DNA of 64,000 nucleotides from UBA974 sp002292405 (GTDB lineage Bacteria; Bacteroidota; Bacteroidia; Flavobacteriales_D; Sanyastnellaceae). Below the pieces are notes generated by a model. That model did no database searches. It was given only the letters and a program-made list of their open reading frames with translations, and had not been told where the DNA came from. The stretch spans positions 583,929-647,928 of the forward strand of contig CALTBR010000001.1 in the NCBI GenBank assembly GCA_943842425.1, read 5' to 3'. The position numbers and the translations under genes were made by a program. Positions within the stretch are counted from its first letter, which is position 1. Each line of letters begins with the position of its first letter. This document shows positions 51,543 through 60,083 of this stretch, one piece after another.

Positions 51543-52604
51543 ATGAGAATTATCTACAATAATTTAAAGAGTTTACTAACTCTTATATTATTTACATAAA
51601 GCTTGATAATTGCGGGTCAGCAGCCTGCATACATTATCATGGATGGTTGTACGGATCCCGCTGCTTGTAACTATGACCCAACATCGACAGACGACGACGA
51701 CGACGACGATGATGACGATGACGACGATTCTTGTGAATATGAAACTTGCATGGGATGTACCGATATATCTGCTTGTAATTTTGATGAAAATGCCACAATA
51801 GATAGTGATTGTATATTTTCTGATCCACTATGTGGTTGTTATGAACTTAATTTTGCTGTTACAGACACTCTCTCTGGAAATGAAAACTCAGAAATTTTTG
51901 AAAACACTGGGACAGGTACAATATCTATGGTTACCATAGATTTATACTTTGACAATTATCTCAATAATGGCAGTTGGGCTTCTGATATGGTGGTCCAAAT
52001 AGGATCTCCTGATGGCACTTGTTACGAATTTGGAGGTATTGGAATCCCCTCTAATGTCTGTGTAAATTCTGGTTTGGGAGCTGGTGTATACCCTTTTATC
52101 TGGATAGGATCCACTACTGGTTTTTACTCAGCTAGTGTCGACTTATCATCATATAATATATCTGGTGATGGAGTTTGGACTTTAACAATTGTAAATGGAT
52201 GGCCTGCATCTTCCGGAGCTGGATTTGACACTTCGATAAGTTTATCGGGGATATGTCCATATGAATATACTGAGCTGTTAGGATGCACGGATTTCACGGC
52301 CTGTAATTATGATCCTTCAGCAAATATTGAAGATGGATCTTGTTTTTACAGTTTTGATGCAATTGGAGTTTGTGGTGGAGACTGTACATCGGATTCTGAC
52401 AACGATGGGATTTGTGATTTAGAAATGTGCATAGAGGACCTAAATTCTGATGGTATTATTTCTGTTCAAGACATACTCATCTTACTAAGTGATTTCGGAT
52501 GTGATTCAATGTGCGAATATGATATTGATCAAGACGGATCTGTTTCGATAGCAGATTTATTACTGATGCTTCAGTCCTTTGGTGGCCTTTGTGAAATTCA
52601 ATAA
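51543..52604 (+). pseudogene. Secreted P-domain/dockerin-like protein with a stop in its signal peptide
   Basis: The ATG at 51543 reads MRIIYNNLKSLLTLILFT, then a TAA at 51597, then SLIIAGQQPAY in the same frame. Replacing the TAA with TTA (Leu) would restore a normal signal peptide ending near GQ. The rest is open to 52604: GCTD-type repeats, an unusual run of 13 Asp (51690-51728), a beta domain with P-domain-like features (about 51860-52260), another GCTD repeat and two dockerin-like calcium motifs (LNSDGIISVQDIL and IDQDGSVSIADLL). A TTG at 51603 could start a form without a proper signal peptide. Nonsense mutation, recoding or sequencing error are all possible. Confidence 0.72.
51690..51728 (+). 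repeat. GAC/GAT trinucleotide run (13 Asp)
   Basis: Thirteen consecutive Asp codons, GAC six times then mixed GAT and GAC, replace the two or three Asp normally seen before the SC of the DDGSC repeat motif. A simple-repeat expansion by strand slippage. Confidence 0.9.
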
Positions 52605-52644
52605 ATCAAAAAGTTAATATCTTGTCAGTATTATAACTAAGATA

Positions 52645-53763
52645 ATGAGATATTTAGTTACGGCTTTGATTTTTTCATTTTCCTTGATGAGTGTACTCGG
52701 GCAGTCATCAGTTAGTTGTGACTCTTTGGCACAAATAGCATTACTCAACCCAGGACCTTATAGCGTTAGTAGTCTCGATGAATCAGACAACATACGCAAC
52801 GGACCAGACTATGCAGGTGCGCACATTTATTATCCATCCAATGCTAGCGGTCCACTAAGTAGTATAGTTTTAGTTCCCGGCTTTATGAATTTTGAATCAA
52901 CACTTCAAAATTGGGGACCTTTTTTAGCAGCTCACGGTATCGTAACTATGACTATTGGAGCTAATTATTTAACCGATTCGCCTACACAACGAAAAGCAGC
53001 TTTATTAGATGCCATTGTTACTTTAAAGGCAGAACAAATCAGAATTGGTTCGCCTCTATACTACTCTCTTGACATCAATAATTTTGCAGTAGGAGGTTTC
53101 TCGATGGGCGGAGGTGGAGCACAATTAGCAGCAGTAAGTGATTCTACTATTAAGGCTGTCATTGCGCTAAACCCTTTTCTATCCAACGCTAGCGAAGCAG
53201 ATCTAAACCACAACAGTCCCGTACTAATAACCTCTGGAGAACTCGATTTTATAGCCAGTCCAAATCTGCATGCCAACGTACATTATACCGTAACTCCAGA
53301 CAGCACTCCAAAGCAACTATATGAAATTCAAAATGCCGGTCACGATCCTCTGATCGGACCGAATGGTGGCTATGGAGAAGTCGGAATGAAAGTGCTTAGC
53401 TGGCTACAAGCATTCTTGATTGACAACCATTGCTACTGTCCACCCATACTCACTGTACCTACTACAGCATCAGAGTTCACCCACAATATAGTTTGTGAAG
53501 ACCTATTTGTTCAGGGATGTACAGACTCAACAGCCTGCAACTACAACCCAAACGCAACAATAGACGACGGAAGTTGTGAATCACAATCCTGTGCATGCCC
53601 AGGCGACCTCAACGGAGACTACGCTATTACAGTTGCTGATGTATTGTTAACTCTTTCTGAATTCGGGTGTATGTCGAATTGCACCGCCGATATAAATGGA
53701 GATGGCTTTGTTAACGTAACCGACATCTTAGAATTGTTATCGATGTACGGCACTGTTTGTTAG
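52645..53763 (+). CDS. Secreted PET-hydrolase/cutinase-like polyester hydrolase with dockerin-like tail
   Basis: A 372-residue exported alpha/beta hydrolase. The signal peptide MRYLVTALIFSFSLMSVLGQ is followed by a catalytic domain (about 25-265) laid out like bacterial cutinases and PET hydrolases: IVLVPGFMN (oxyanion Phe80), LAAHGIVTMTIGANYLTDSP, nucleophile motif GGFSMGGGGAQLAA (Ser153), SGELDFIASP (Asp201) and NAGHDPLIGPN (His233). One GCTD repeat and two dockerin-like calcium motifs (LNGDYAITVADVLLTL and INGDGFVNVTDILELL) follow. The natural substrate could be another polyester or lipid; plastic activity is not shown by sequence. The first residues match the leader-cassette genes further right. 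Confidence 0.85.
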   Translation: MRYLVTALIFSFSLMSVLGQSSVSCDSLAQIALLNPGPYSVSSLDESDNIRNGPDYAGAHIYYPSNASGPLSSIVLVPGFMNFESTLQNWGPFLAAHGIVTMTIGANYLTDSPTQRKAALLDAIVTLKAEQIRIGSPLYYSLDINNFAVGGFSMGGGGAQLAAVSDSTIKAVIALNPFLSNASEADLNHNSPVLITSGELDFIASPNLHANVHYTVTPDSTPKQLYEIQNAGHDPLIGPNGGYGEVGMKVLSWLQAFLIDNHCYCPPILTVPTTASEFTHNIVCEDLFVQGCTDSTACNYNPNATIDDGSCESQSCACPGDLNGDYAITVADVLLTLSEFGCMSNCTADINGDGFVNVTDILELLSMYGTVC

Positions 53764-53764
53764 A

Positions 53765-54352
53765 TTACTCCTTGCCACTAAACTCAGGGTAATCGTGTGT
53801 TAAAAAGCTTAAGTAAGCATTTACTCTATAGCTCCACCTCAAAGTGCCTATGTTAAACTTATGCCAATCAGCTGGATATTTCTTTGTGAAGAGTACCACC
53901 CAGAAGGCAAGTATCATAAGTACCTGTGATGCTATCGATCTGAAGAATAAACATATCCCATGAGGAATCATAACATAAATCCCTCCGAAAAGAGCTCTAA
54001 CTAAAACGGAAGATCTACTAACTTGTTCTTGGTATGTCACTTGTAAATCCACTCCAGGTTGTTCAGCATTCAGACCAAACTCAGGGTATTCATCCCTGAA
54101 ATTCCAAAGTGTAGAACTTAATCTAGCATTCCATCTCATAGCATTAACCTGAAAATCGAACCAATCTTTGGGGAATTTACCAGTAAACATGATAGTCCAG
54201 AATGTTATTATTTGTAATACAGCAGCTCCAATCATGATAAACCAAAGCAGAAATAAATGTGGTATCATGATGTATATCCATCCAAAAAAAGTTCTTAAAA
54301 GCAACTGACTACGGCTATAGTTCTCCTGAATTTCAACATTAAATTGTAACAT
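53765..54352 (-). CDS. DUF4389-type membrane protein with two repeats
   Basis: A 195-residue protein made of two copies of one unit (about 1-95 and 105-192). Each has VEIQENYSRSQLLLRTFFGWIYIMIPH or VTYQEQVSRSSVLVRALFGGIYVMIPH, a membrane helix pair, and a tail FPKDWFDFQVNAMRWNARL or YPADWHKFNIGTLRWSYRV ending EYPEFG or DYPEFS. This is the DUF4389 pattern. The function is unknown. Its stop is next to that of the polyester-hydrolase gene. Confidence 0.82.
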   Translation of the reverse strand: MLQFNVEIQENYSRSQLLLRTFFGWIYIMIPHLFLLWFIMIGAAVLQIITFWTIMFTGKFPKDWFDFQVNAMRWNARLSSTLWNFRDEYPEFGLNAEQPGVDLQVTYQEQVSRSSVLVRALFGGIYVMIPHGICLFFRSIASQVLMILAFWVVLFTKKYPADWHKFNIGTLRWSYRVNAYLSFLTHDYPEFSGKE

Positions 54353-54733
54353 GGTGTTGGTATTAATTTTCTTAAAGGTAGTTCATAAGGAACTTCATAT
54401 TTGAATACATCAATACAACATATCTTCTGACATGATTAACCCAAGTCAGGTGTGATTTCTGTTAAGATGATATATGCTTGAGCGTACAATAACCAATTAG
54501 TCCCGCTGTGGTACGATCAGTCTGAACACTCAATTTCATGTCAAACACCTCTTTCACCTGTTCCATTTGACAATGATATTGAACGATAAATTCAGTATTT
54601 AAGACATTTATTTATTGTGAGAATAGACGGGGTTCATGATTTCAATGTTTATTTTTTGTATAAAATCATATGATTTGAATGATGATTACATGTACCTTAG
54701 ATAGATATTGTTATTTGTACAATAATTTCAAGT
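54353..54733. other. Intergenic stretch without recognisable features
   Basis: About 380 bases between divergent genes. I see no RNA gene, terminator or clear -7 box; the right end is AT-rich and presumably holds the promoter of the lectin-like gene. Confidence 0.5.
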
Positions 54734-57391
54734 ATGAAACTAAGATTGATTATATATTTTTTTTTACTACCACTCTTGTTTCAAGCCCAATCGTCAAATA
54801 CTGTTGGAAATGCAACATCGATTGGAGATGATTGTTATTTAGTAACACCATCTCAAGATTGGCAAAATGGTGCGGTATGGTTTTCAGATCCGTTAAACTT
54901 GACAGAAGAATTTACGATTGATTTGAATATCAATTTTGGAATTTATGATAGCAATGGAGCAGATGGGATGGTGTTTGTTATGCAAACTGTGGGAACTAAT
55001 CTATTAGGTGTTTCTGGAGGAGGTCTTGGATATGAAGGAATAAACCCATCATTAGGTGTGGAACTGGACACTTGGCAAAACACAGATATGGGTGACCCTT
55101 TTCAAGATCACATTTCCATCATCTCTGATGGGAATGTAAATCATTCAGCATCTACGAATTTATCCGGACCAGTTCCAGCGAGTTCTTCAAATAGCAATAT
55201 AGAAGATGGACAATTTCATCAGTTTCGGCTTAACTGGATCCCTGATATCAATACTCTTGAGGTTTACTTTGATTGTGATTTAAGAATTTCTGTTGAAGTG
55301 GATATTATGAACGATATTTTTGACGGAGTTACCCAGGTATATTGGGGTTTTACAGGCAGTACAGGAGGCTCTAATAACAATCAGAGTGTTTGTTTGAATG
55401 AGTTCACTTTGGGACTCCCTGAAACGGAAACGATTTGTAATGGTGAGTCTATACAGATGGGTGTGAATGGAGGCGAAGCGTCGAGTTATTTGTGGATCCC
55501 TAATGAAGGTATCAATGATCCAACCGAACAATACCCAATATTCAATCCTTCAGTAAGCACATATTATACAGTAGAATATACTGATTACTGTGGAGAAACT
55601 CAATTTCAAAATGTGAATATAGACGTCACAGATTTTTCGATTGATATCGCCCCTGAAATTGACCTTTGCAACAATGAAGCGTTTTTATTTGAACCTGATG
55701 TTCCTGAGGGTTCTGTTTTGCTTTGGAACAATGAAATCGAGTCACCTACGTTTACCGCTGACGAAGAAGGCTTTGTAGAAGTTTATGGTGAGTATTTGGG
55801 TTGTTCCGCTGTTTCTACATCTATGGTTAATGTAATAGATTTTTCGATTGATATCGCCCCTGAAATTGACCTTTGTAACAATGAAGCGTTTTTATTTGAA
55901 CCTGATGTTCCTGAGGGTTCTGTTTTGCTTTGGAACAATGAAATCGAGTCATCTACGTTTACCGTTGACGAAGAAGGCTTTGTAGTAGTGTATGGTGAGT
56001 ATTTGGGTTGTTCCGATGTTTCTTCATCTATAGTTACTGTGATAGATTTTTCGGTTGATATCGCCTCTGAAATTGACCTTTGCAACAATGAAGCGTTTTT
56101 ATTTGAACCTGATGTTCCTGAGGGTTCTGTTTTGCTTTGGAACAATGAAATCGAGTCACCTACGTTTACCGTTGACGAAGAAGGCTCAGTAGTAGTTTAT
56201 GGTGAGTATTTGGGTTGTTCCGATGTTTCTACATCTATGGTTAATATGACATTTTTTTCTATTGATATCGCCCCTGAAATTGACCTTTGCAACAATGAAG
56301 CGTTTTTATTTGAACCTAATGTTCCTGAGGGTTCTGTTTTGCTTTGGAACAATGAAATCGAGTCACCTACGTTTACCGTTGATGAAGAAGGCTTTGTAGA
56401 AGTTTATGGTGAGTATTTGGGTTGTTCTGATGTTTCTTCTTCGATGGTTAATATGACATATTTTTCTATTGATATCGCCTCTGAAATTGACCTTTGCAAC
56501 AATGAAGCGTTTTTATTTGAACCTGATGTTCCTGAGGGTTCTGTTTTGCTTTGGAACAATGAAATCGAGTCACCTACGTTTACCGTTGACGAAGAAGGCT
56601 CAGTAGCAGTTTATGGTGAGTATTTGGGTTGTTCCGATGTTTCGTCATCGATGGTTGCGGTTAATCCATTGCCAGCACCTTTGTACCCTACAGAAAATAT
56701 TGTTGAAACGTGTGAAAATGAGGTGGTTGAGCTCAATGCTTATTGTGATGGGTGCGTTTATGATTGGGGAGGATATGATGAGCCGATATATTATTCAGTT
56801 AATGAAGCTGGCGTTCATACTGTTGAAATAACAAATGAATATGGATGTACCTCCTTGTTTAGTTATACCATTCATGTCACTTCTTCTCCTCAAATCACCT
56901 TAGATAGTTTATATCAGTTTTGTAAAGGAACTGCTGGAGTATTATCAACAGGATTGAATTCTACAAACATGAATGTTATTTGGAATACGAATGACACAAC
57001 TTCAATGATTAATGTAACAGAAACCGGCGAGTATTCAGTCTATGCGTCAAACCTATGTGGTTCAGATGAAACATCAACATTCGTTTCTTTTGATGAGTGT
57101 TCATGCGACATTTGGGCTCCAACTGCATTTACTCCTGATAATGATGGCGTAAATGATGTATTTGTTCCAATAATTAGATGTGATGCAGTGTCATATCAGT
57201 TAAATATTTATAACCGATGGGGTGAAGTGGTTTTTTATTCTACAAATCAAGGAGAGATATGGACTGGATGTGTTCACAATGGTGATTATTTTTCGAGGGA
57301 TGGAGTCTATGCTTGGGAAGTATCCTATTCTTCACAAAGTGACCAATTAATATTGCATCAAGCAAGAGGTCATGTAATATTGATTAGATAA
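54734..57391 (+). CDS. Secreted L-type-lectin protein with five near-identical repeats and type B sorting tail
   Basis: An 885-residue exported protein. After a signal peptide (ending LLFQAQ) comes an L-type lectin domain (about 20-230), with WFSDPLNLTEEFTIDLNINFGIYDSNGADGMVFVMQ and LGVELDTWQN. An Ig-like linker is followed by five 69-residue repeats (about 300-644), each starting IDLCNNEAFLFEP. Two more Ig/PKD-like units follow. The C-terminus (about 795-885, PTAFTPDNDGVNDVFVP, YNRWGEVVFYS) is the gliding-motility-associated CHU_C domain, the type B signal for type IX secretion. A sugar-binding adhesin is the best guess. Confidence 0.88.
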   Translation: MKLRLIIYFFLLPLLFQAQSSNTVGNATSIGDDCYLVTPSQDWQNGAVWFSDPLNLTEEFTIDLNINFGIYDSNGADGMVFVMQTVGTNLLGVSGGGLGYEGINPSLGVELDTWQNTDMGDPFQDHISIISDGNVNHSASTNLSGPVPASSSNSNIEDGQFHQFRLNWIPDINTLEVYFDCDLRISVEVDIMNDIFDGVTQVYWGFTGSTGGSNNNQSVCLNEFTLGLPETETICNGESIQMGVNGGEASSYLWIPNEGINDPTEQYPIFNPSVSTYYTVEYTDYCGETQFQNVNIDVTDFSIDIAPEIDLCNNEAFLFEPDVPEGSVLLWNNEIESPTFTADEEGFVEVYGEYLGCSAVSTSMVNVIDFSIDIAPEIDLCNNEAFLFEPDVPEGSVLLWNNEIESSTFTVDEEGFVVVYGEYLGCSDVSSSIVTVIDFSVDIASEIDLCNNEAFLFEPDVPEGSVLLWNNEIESPTFTVDEEGSVVVYGEYLGCSDVSTSMVNMTFFSIDIAPEIDLCNNEAFLFEPNVPEGSVLLWNNEIESPTFTVDEEGFVEVYGEYLGCSDVSSSMVNMTYFSIDIASEIDLCNNEAFLFEPDVPEGSVLLWNNEIESPTFTVDEEGSVAVYGEYLGCSDVSSSMVAVNPLPAPLYPTENIVETCENEVVELNAYCDGCVYDWGGYDEPIYYSVNEAGVHTVEITNEYGCTSLFSYTIHVTSSPQITLDSLYQFCKGTAGVLSTGLNSTNMNVIWNTNDTTSMINVTETGEYSVYASNLCGSDETSTFVSFDECSCDIWAPTAFTPDNDGVNDVFVPIIRCDAVSYQLNIYNRWGEVVFYSTNQGEIWTGCVHNGDYFSRDGVYAWEVSYSSQSDQLILHQARGHVILIR
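55631..56665 (+). repeat. Five 207-bp tandem repeats
   Basis: Unit starts at 55631, 55838, 56045, 56252 and 56459, all in frame. Differences cluster at a few codons (for example the first codons, and FVEV/FVVV/SVVV), while the middle of each unit is nearly constant, as expected under unequal crossing-over or gene conversion. Confidence 0.9.
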
Positions 57392-57466
57392 AACTTCGCT
57401 ACTTTCACACTCTATTTTTTAATATTGTCTCTAACAGTTCTAGTTGATTAGATCACGCGAGTCGAG

Positions 57467-57557
57467 CTGTTACCTAGTGCCTAGAACTACTTAGTCTTAA
57501 AATAGAACATATGCTGAGGTTTTATTATATATTGTAGTTTTTTAAAATCTATACTTT
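57467..57557 (+). promoter_or_regulatory. Shared leader element, diverged copy
   Basis: Matches the copies at 57971, 58789 and 60026 in its first part (CTGTTAC...TAGTGC...ACTACTTAGTCTTAAA, then ATATGC-GAGG) but departs near the start codon. It ends at the ATG of the MORN-like gene. Confidence 0.55.
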
Positions 57558-57941
57558 ATGAAACGAATATTTTTTTCTTTTGCTATTTATTTTTTCTCCT
57601 TAACTCTATTTGCACAAACTCAAATAGAAACTGATCTTCCAAGAATTGATATGATGGAAATGATGCAAGCCGATAGGCTTACATTCGGTCAAGGAGAGAA
57701 TAATGAGATTTTATGGATATTTGACAATGAACCATTTACTGGCTTTGTTTATGGTGAACAAAGAGGGAGTAGAATTGAAGGTGAATTTAGAAATGGGTTA
57801 GAGCATGGTAGCCATAAGGAGTGGTATGATAATAACCAAATAAAAAACCATCGTATATATGAGGATGGTGTTAAAGTCTCAACGAGAGAGTGGGATAAAG
57901 AGGGTAATCTTATTAAAGAGTTAAATCATATAGATGAATAA
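57558..57941 (+). CDS. Exported MORN-repeat-like protein
   Basis: A 127-residue protein with signal peptide MKRIFFSFAIYFFSLTLFAQ. The body has short MORN/YwqK-type units: GFVYGEQRGSRIEGEFRNGLEHGSHKEWYDNNQIKNHRIYEDGVKVSTREWDKEGNLIKE. Such repeats are widespread in Bacteroidota exported proteins, often annotated as antitoxin-like without evidence. No function can be assigned. Preceded by a diverged copy of the shared leader. Confidence 0.78.
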   Translation: MKRIFFSFAIYFFSLTLFAQTQIETDLPRIDMMEMMQADRLTFGQGENNEILWIFDNEPFTGFVYGEQRGSRIEGEFRNGLEHGSHKEWYDNNQIKNHRIYEDGVKVSTREWDKEGNLIKELNHIDE

Positions 57942-57970
57942 TATGACACCTCTTTACTTTGCTTATTGAA

Positions 57971-58060
57971 TATTACTTAGCACTTCTTAGTCTTAAACTT
58001 TCAGATATGCCGAGGCTATAAATCTGAATAGCTGTATCTTGTAAGTCTAAATTATAGACT
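57971..58060 (+). promoter_or_regulatory. Shared leader element, copy before the FISUMP gene
   Basis: Near-identical from about 57985 onward to 58812-58886 and, from 58003, to 60026-60083. It can form a stem at 58003-58039 (AGATA...TATCT enclosing GCTAT...ATAGC) and a hairpin AGTCTA-AATTA-TAGACT at 58044-58060 that ends directly at the ATG. Confidence 0.7.
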
Positions 58061-58735
58061 ATGAGATATTTAATTGTTTTTATATTGTGTTTGACAATTG
58101 GGGTTGGCTTGTACGCTCAATCTTCATGTAACGACCAGACCTCGGTAGCATACCAAGGATATGAATATGACATTGTAGAGATTGGTGATCACTGTTGGTT
58201 TGCTGAGAATTGCAGATACCTTCCAAGTGTTGCGCCAGCAGAAAAAAGAAGTGCAACAGATCCATATTACTACGTTTACGACTACCAAGGTACAGATGTA
58301 GATGCAGCTATGACAACAAATAACTTCAAGACTTACGGAGTCTTGTACAACTGGTCTGCCGTGATGACTGAGGGTATTTGCCCAAGTGGATGGCATATAC
58401 CATCCGACGGTGATTGGTCAAGTTTAGAAATTCACCTTGGAATGTCAGAAGAAGAAGCTAAAAGTGACTTCAGATTTGACACAAATCAAGGGAAATATTT
58501 AAAATCAGAAATTCAATGGAATGGAACAAATTCAACAGGGTTTAATGCCATAGCAGGTGGTATTTATTCCCACGTATTTATAATGGTCGAGGATTATTGT
58601 GGTTTTTGGACATCCAGTGAAACGATTGAAAATACTTCTTGGGCTTGGAAAAGAGGTCTATTTAAATACGATAGCATTGAAAAAAATATGGAAGGTAAAG
58701 ATCTAGGCTTCTCCGCACGCTGCATTAAAGACTAA
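58061..58735 (+). CDS. Exported FISUMP-domain protein
   Basis: A 224-residue protein with signal peptide MRYLIVFILCLTIGVGLYAQ and a single FISUMP (Fibrobacter succinogenes major paralogous) domain: DIVEIGDHCWFAENCRYLP, YGVLYNWSAVMTEGICPSGWHIPSDGDWSSLE and GFWTSSE...WAWKRGLFKYD. The function of this domain is not established; it is found in surface and polysaccharide-associated proteins. The signal peptide start and upstream leader are shared with the next two genes, while the mature part is unrelated to theirs. Confidence 0.88.
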   Translation: MRYLIVFILCLTIGVGLYAQSSCNDQTSVAYQGYEYDIVEIGDHCWFAENCRYLPSVAPAEKRSATDPYYYVYDYQGTDVDAAMTTNNFKTYGVLYNWSAVMTEGICPSGWHIPSDGDWSSLEIHLGMSEEEAKSDFRFDTNQGKYLKSEIQWNGTNSTGFNAIAGGIYSHVFIMVEDYCGFWTSSETIENTSWAWKRGLFKYDSIEKNMEGKDLGFSARCIKD

Positions 58736-58788
58736 TCTTTCTCTGTAAGTATCATCTCAATATACTCGTCTAAGCCTTTCTAGTCTAG

Positions 58789-58886
58789 CTGTTACTTAGT
58801 GCGTAGCACTACTTAGTCTTAAACTTTCAGATATGCCGAGGCTATAAATCTGAATAGCTGTATCTTGTAAGTCTAAATTATAGACT
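58789..58886 (+). promoter_or_regulatory. Shared leader element, copy before the CsgG-like gene
   Basis: The longest copy. It includes CTGTTACTTAGTGCGTAGCACT and the same two predicted stems, with the 17-base hairpin AGTCTAAATTATAGACT ending at the ATG (58887). Confidence 0.7.
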
Positions 58887-60003
58887 ATGAGATATTTAGT
58901 TGTCTTTTTTTGCTACTTTAAGCTTAAACGCGGTTGGACAGACTTTTCAAGTTGATGTTAACGAGATATTCAGCATGCCTGATCATTTAGCAATAGATCA
59001 AAGCAGTGACTATCTTAATTTAACTGGAATATTAAATTCTAGCTTTAATAGAGAAGGGTTCAATGTCGTAAATGCTAACTGGGCAAGAAATCAACTAAAA
59101 AGACCAAAAAAGAAAACAAACTATCAAGAAATAGCATTAGAAGTATTTCATGTTCTCGAAAGAAGCTCCTCTGTTGATCCTAGTTTAAATACAATTAAAA
59201 GATATAAGCTAGTAAAACTAGCTATAAATGCTGGAATTCCATCTTTATCAATTAATAAGGGGATTGACGAGTGTGTTAAACAAGGGGCATTGGTTGTTTT
59301 GCCAAAAAATATGATAGCAATATCTACTTCAAGAAACCCACCATTAGTAGAAGCTTTTGAGGGTGAAGAATGGACACCACCTATTATTTATTATTTTGAA
59401 TTTAATTATATATATAGAGACTCTTTTACATGTGGTAGGACAATTAAGGAGTTTTATGCTTCATTAAATGATATGTCTGATGGGAGTCAGTTGGCTAGTA
59501 TTAAGTTTGAACAACCAGCACTATCATCAATGTGCAAACAAGAAATAATTAATAAATGTGTAAGCAAATTGATGGATAAGAATCATCATGATTTTAAGTT
59601 TCAAAAAAATAAAAGCTATGTTGATATAACTTCAATTACTGTTCTTGGTAAAAGTGGAAAGGATTGCCGAGGAAAGGGTGCTGCTGCCCTAGCCAATGAT
59701 TTCTCTAATAGCATTTTAAAACTTTACAATGTTGTAGATCGAGACAATCTTGATATCTTTTTAAAAGAACACAAGAACTCAATGACTGGTCTTTTTGAAG
59801 AATCGGATTATATTGAGGCAGGAAAATTAGCTGGAGCTGAGGGGGTTATATTCGTTTCGGCAACATGTGTTAATAAACACACGGAAATAGATGTAAGCCT
59901 TTCTGATACTAAAACTGGATCTATTCAATGGTCAATCCATTCGGAAAATTTAGATCCACATGAAATTGCAGACAGATTTATTGAGTCTGTCATTGAAGAT
60001 TAG
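58887..60003 (+). pseudogene. Exported CsgG-like protein with a frameshift in the signal peptide
   Basis: The ATG at 58887 reads MRYLVV and then leaves frame at a run of seven T (58905-58911). After it, frame +1 reads FFATLSLNAVGQTFQ, the expected rest of the signal peptide, and stays open to 60003. One T fewer or two more would restore the gene; the paralogue at 60084 has an intact equivalent. The mature protein ends in a region like CsgG/FlgO (LYNVVDRDNLDIFLKEH, AGKLAGAEGVIFVSATC, VSLSDTKTGSIQWS). A TTG at 58900 could start a short form. Real decay, phase variation or sequencing error cannot be separated. Confidence 0.7.
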
Positions 60004-60025
60004 AGATACCGTCTTTGAAAATAGA

Positions 60026-60083
60026 AGATATGCCGAGGCTATAAATCTGAATAGCTGTATCTTGTAAGTCTAAATTATAGACT
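60026..60083 (+). promoter_or_regulatory. Shared leader element, copy before the gene at 60084
   Basis: Identical over its length to the corresponding parts of the copies at 58003-58060 and 58829-58886, starting AGATATGCCGAGG and ending with the hairpin next to the ATG. The upstream CTTAGTCTT part is missing. Confidence 0.7.

Noticed and set aside
55631..56665. CRISPR-like regular repeat
   Set aside because: Units are 207 bases, all coding and adjacent with no spacers. No CRISPR array or cas gene was found in the window.
57558..57941. Antitoxin of a toxin-antitoxin pair (MORN/YwqK-like)
   Set aside because: It has a signal peptide and no toxin gene next to it, so the label would be misleading.
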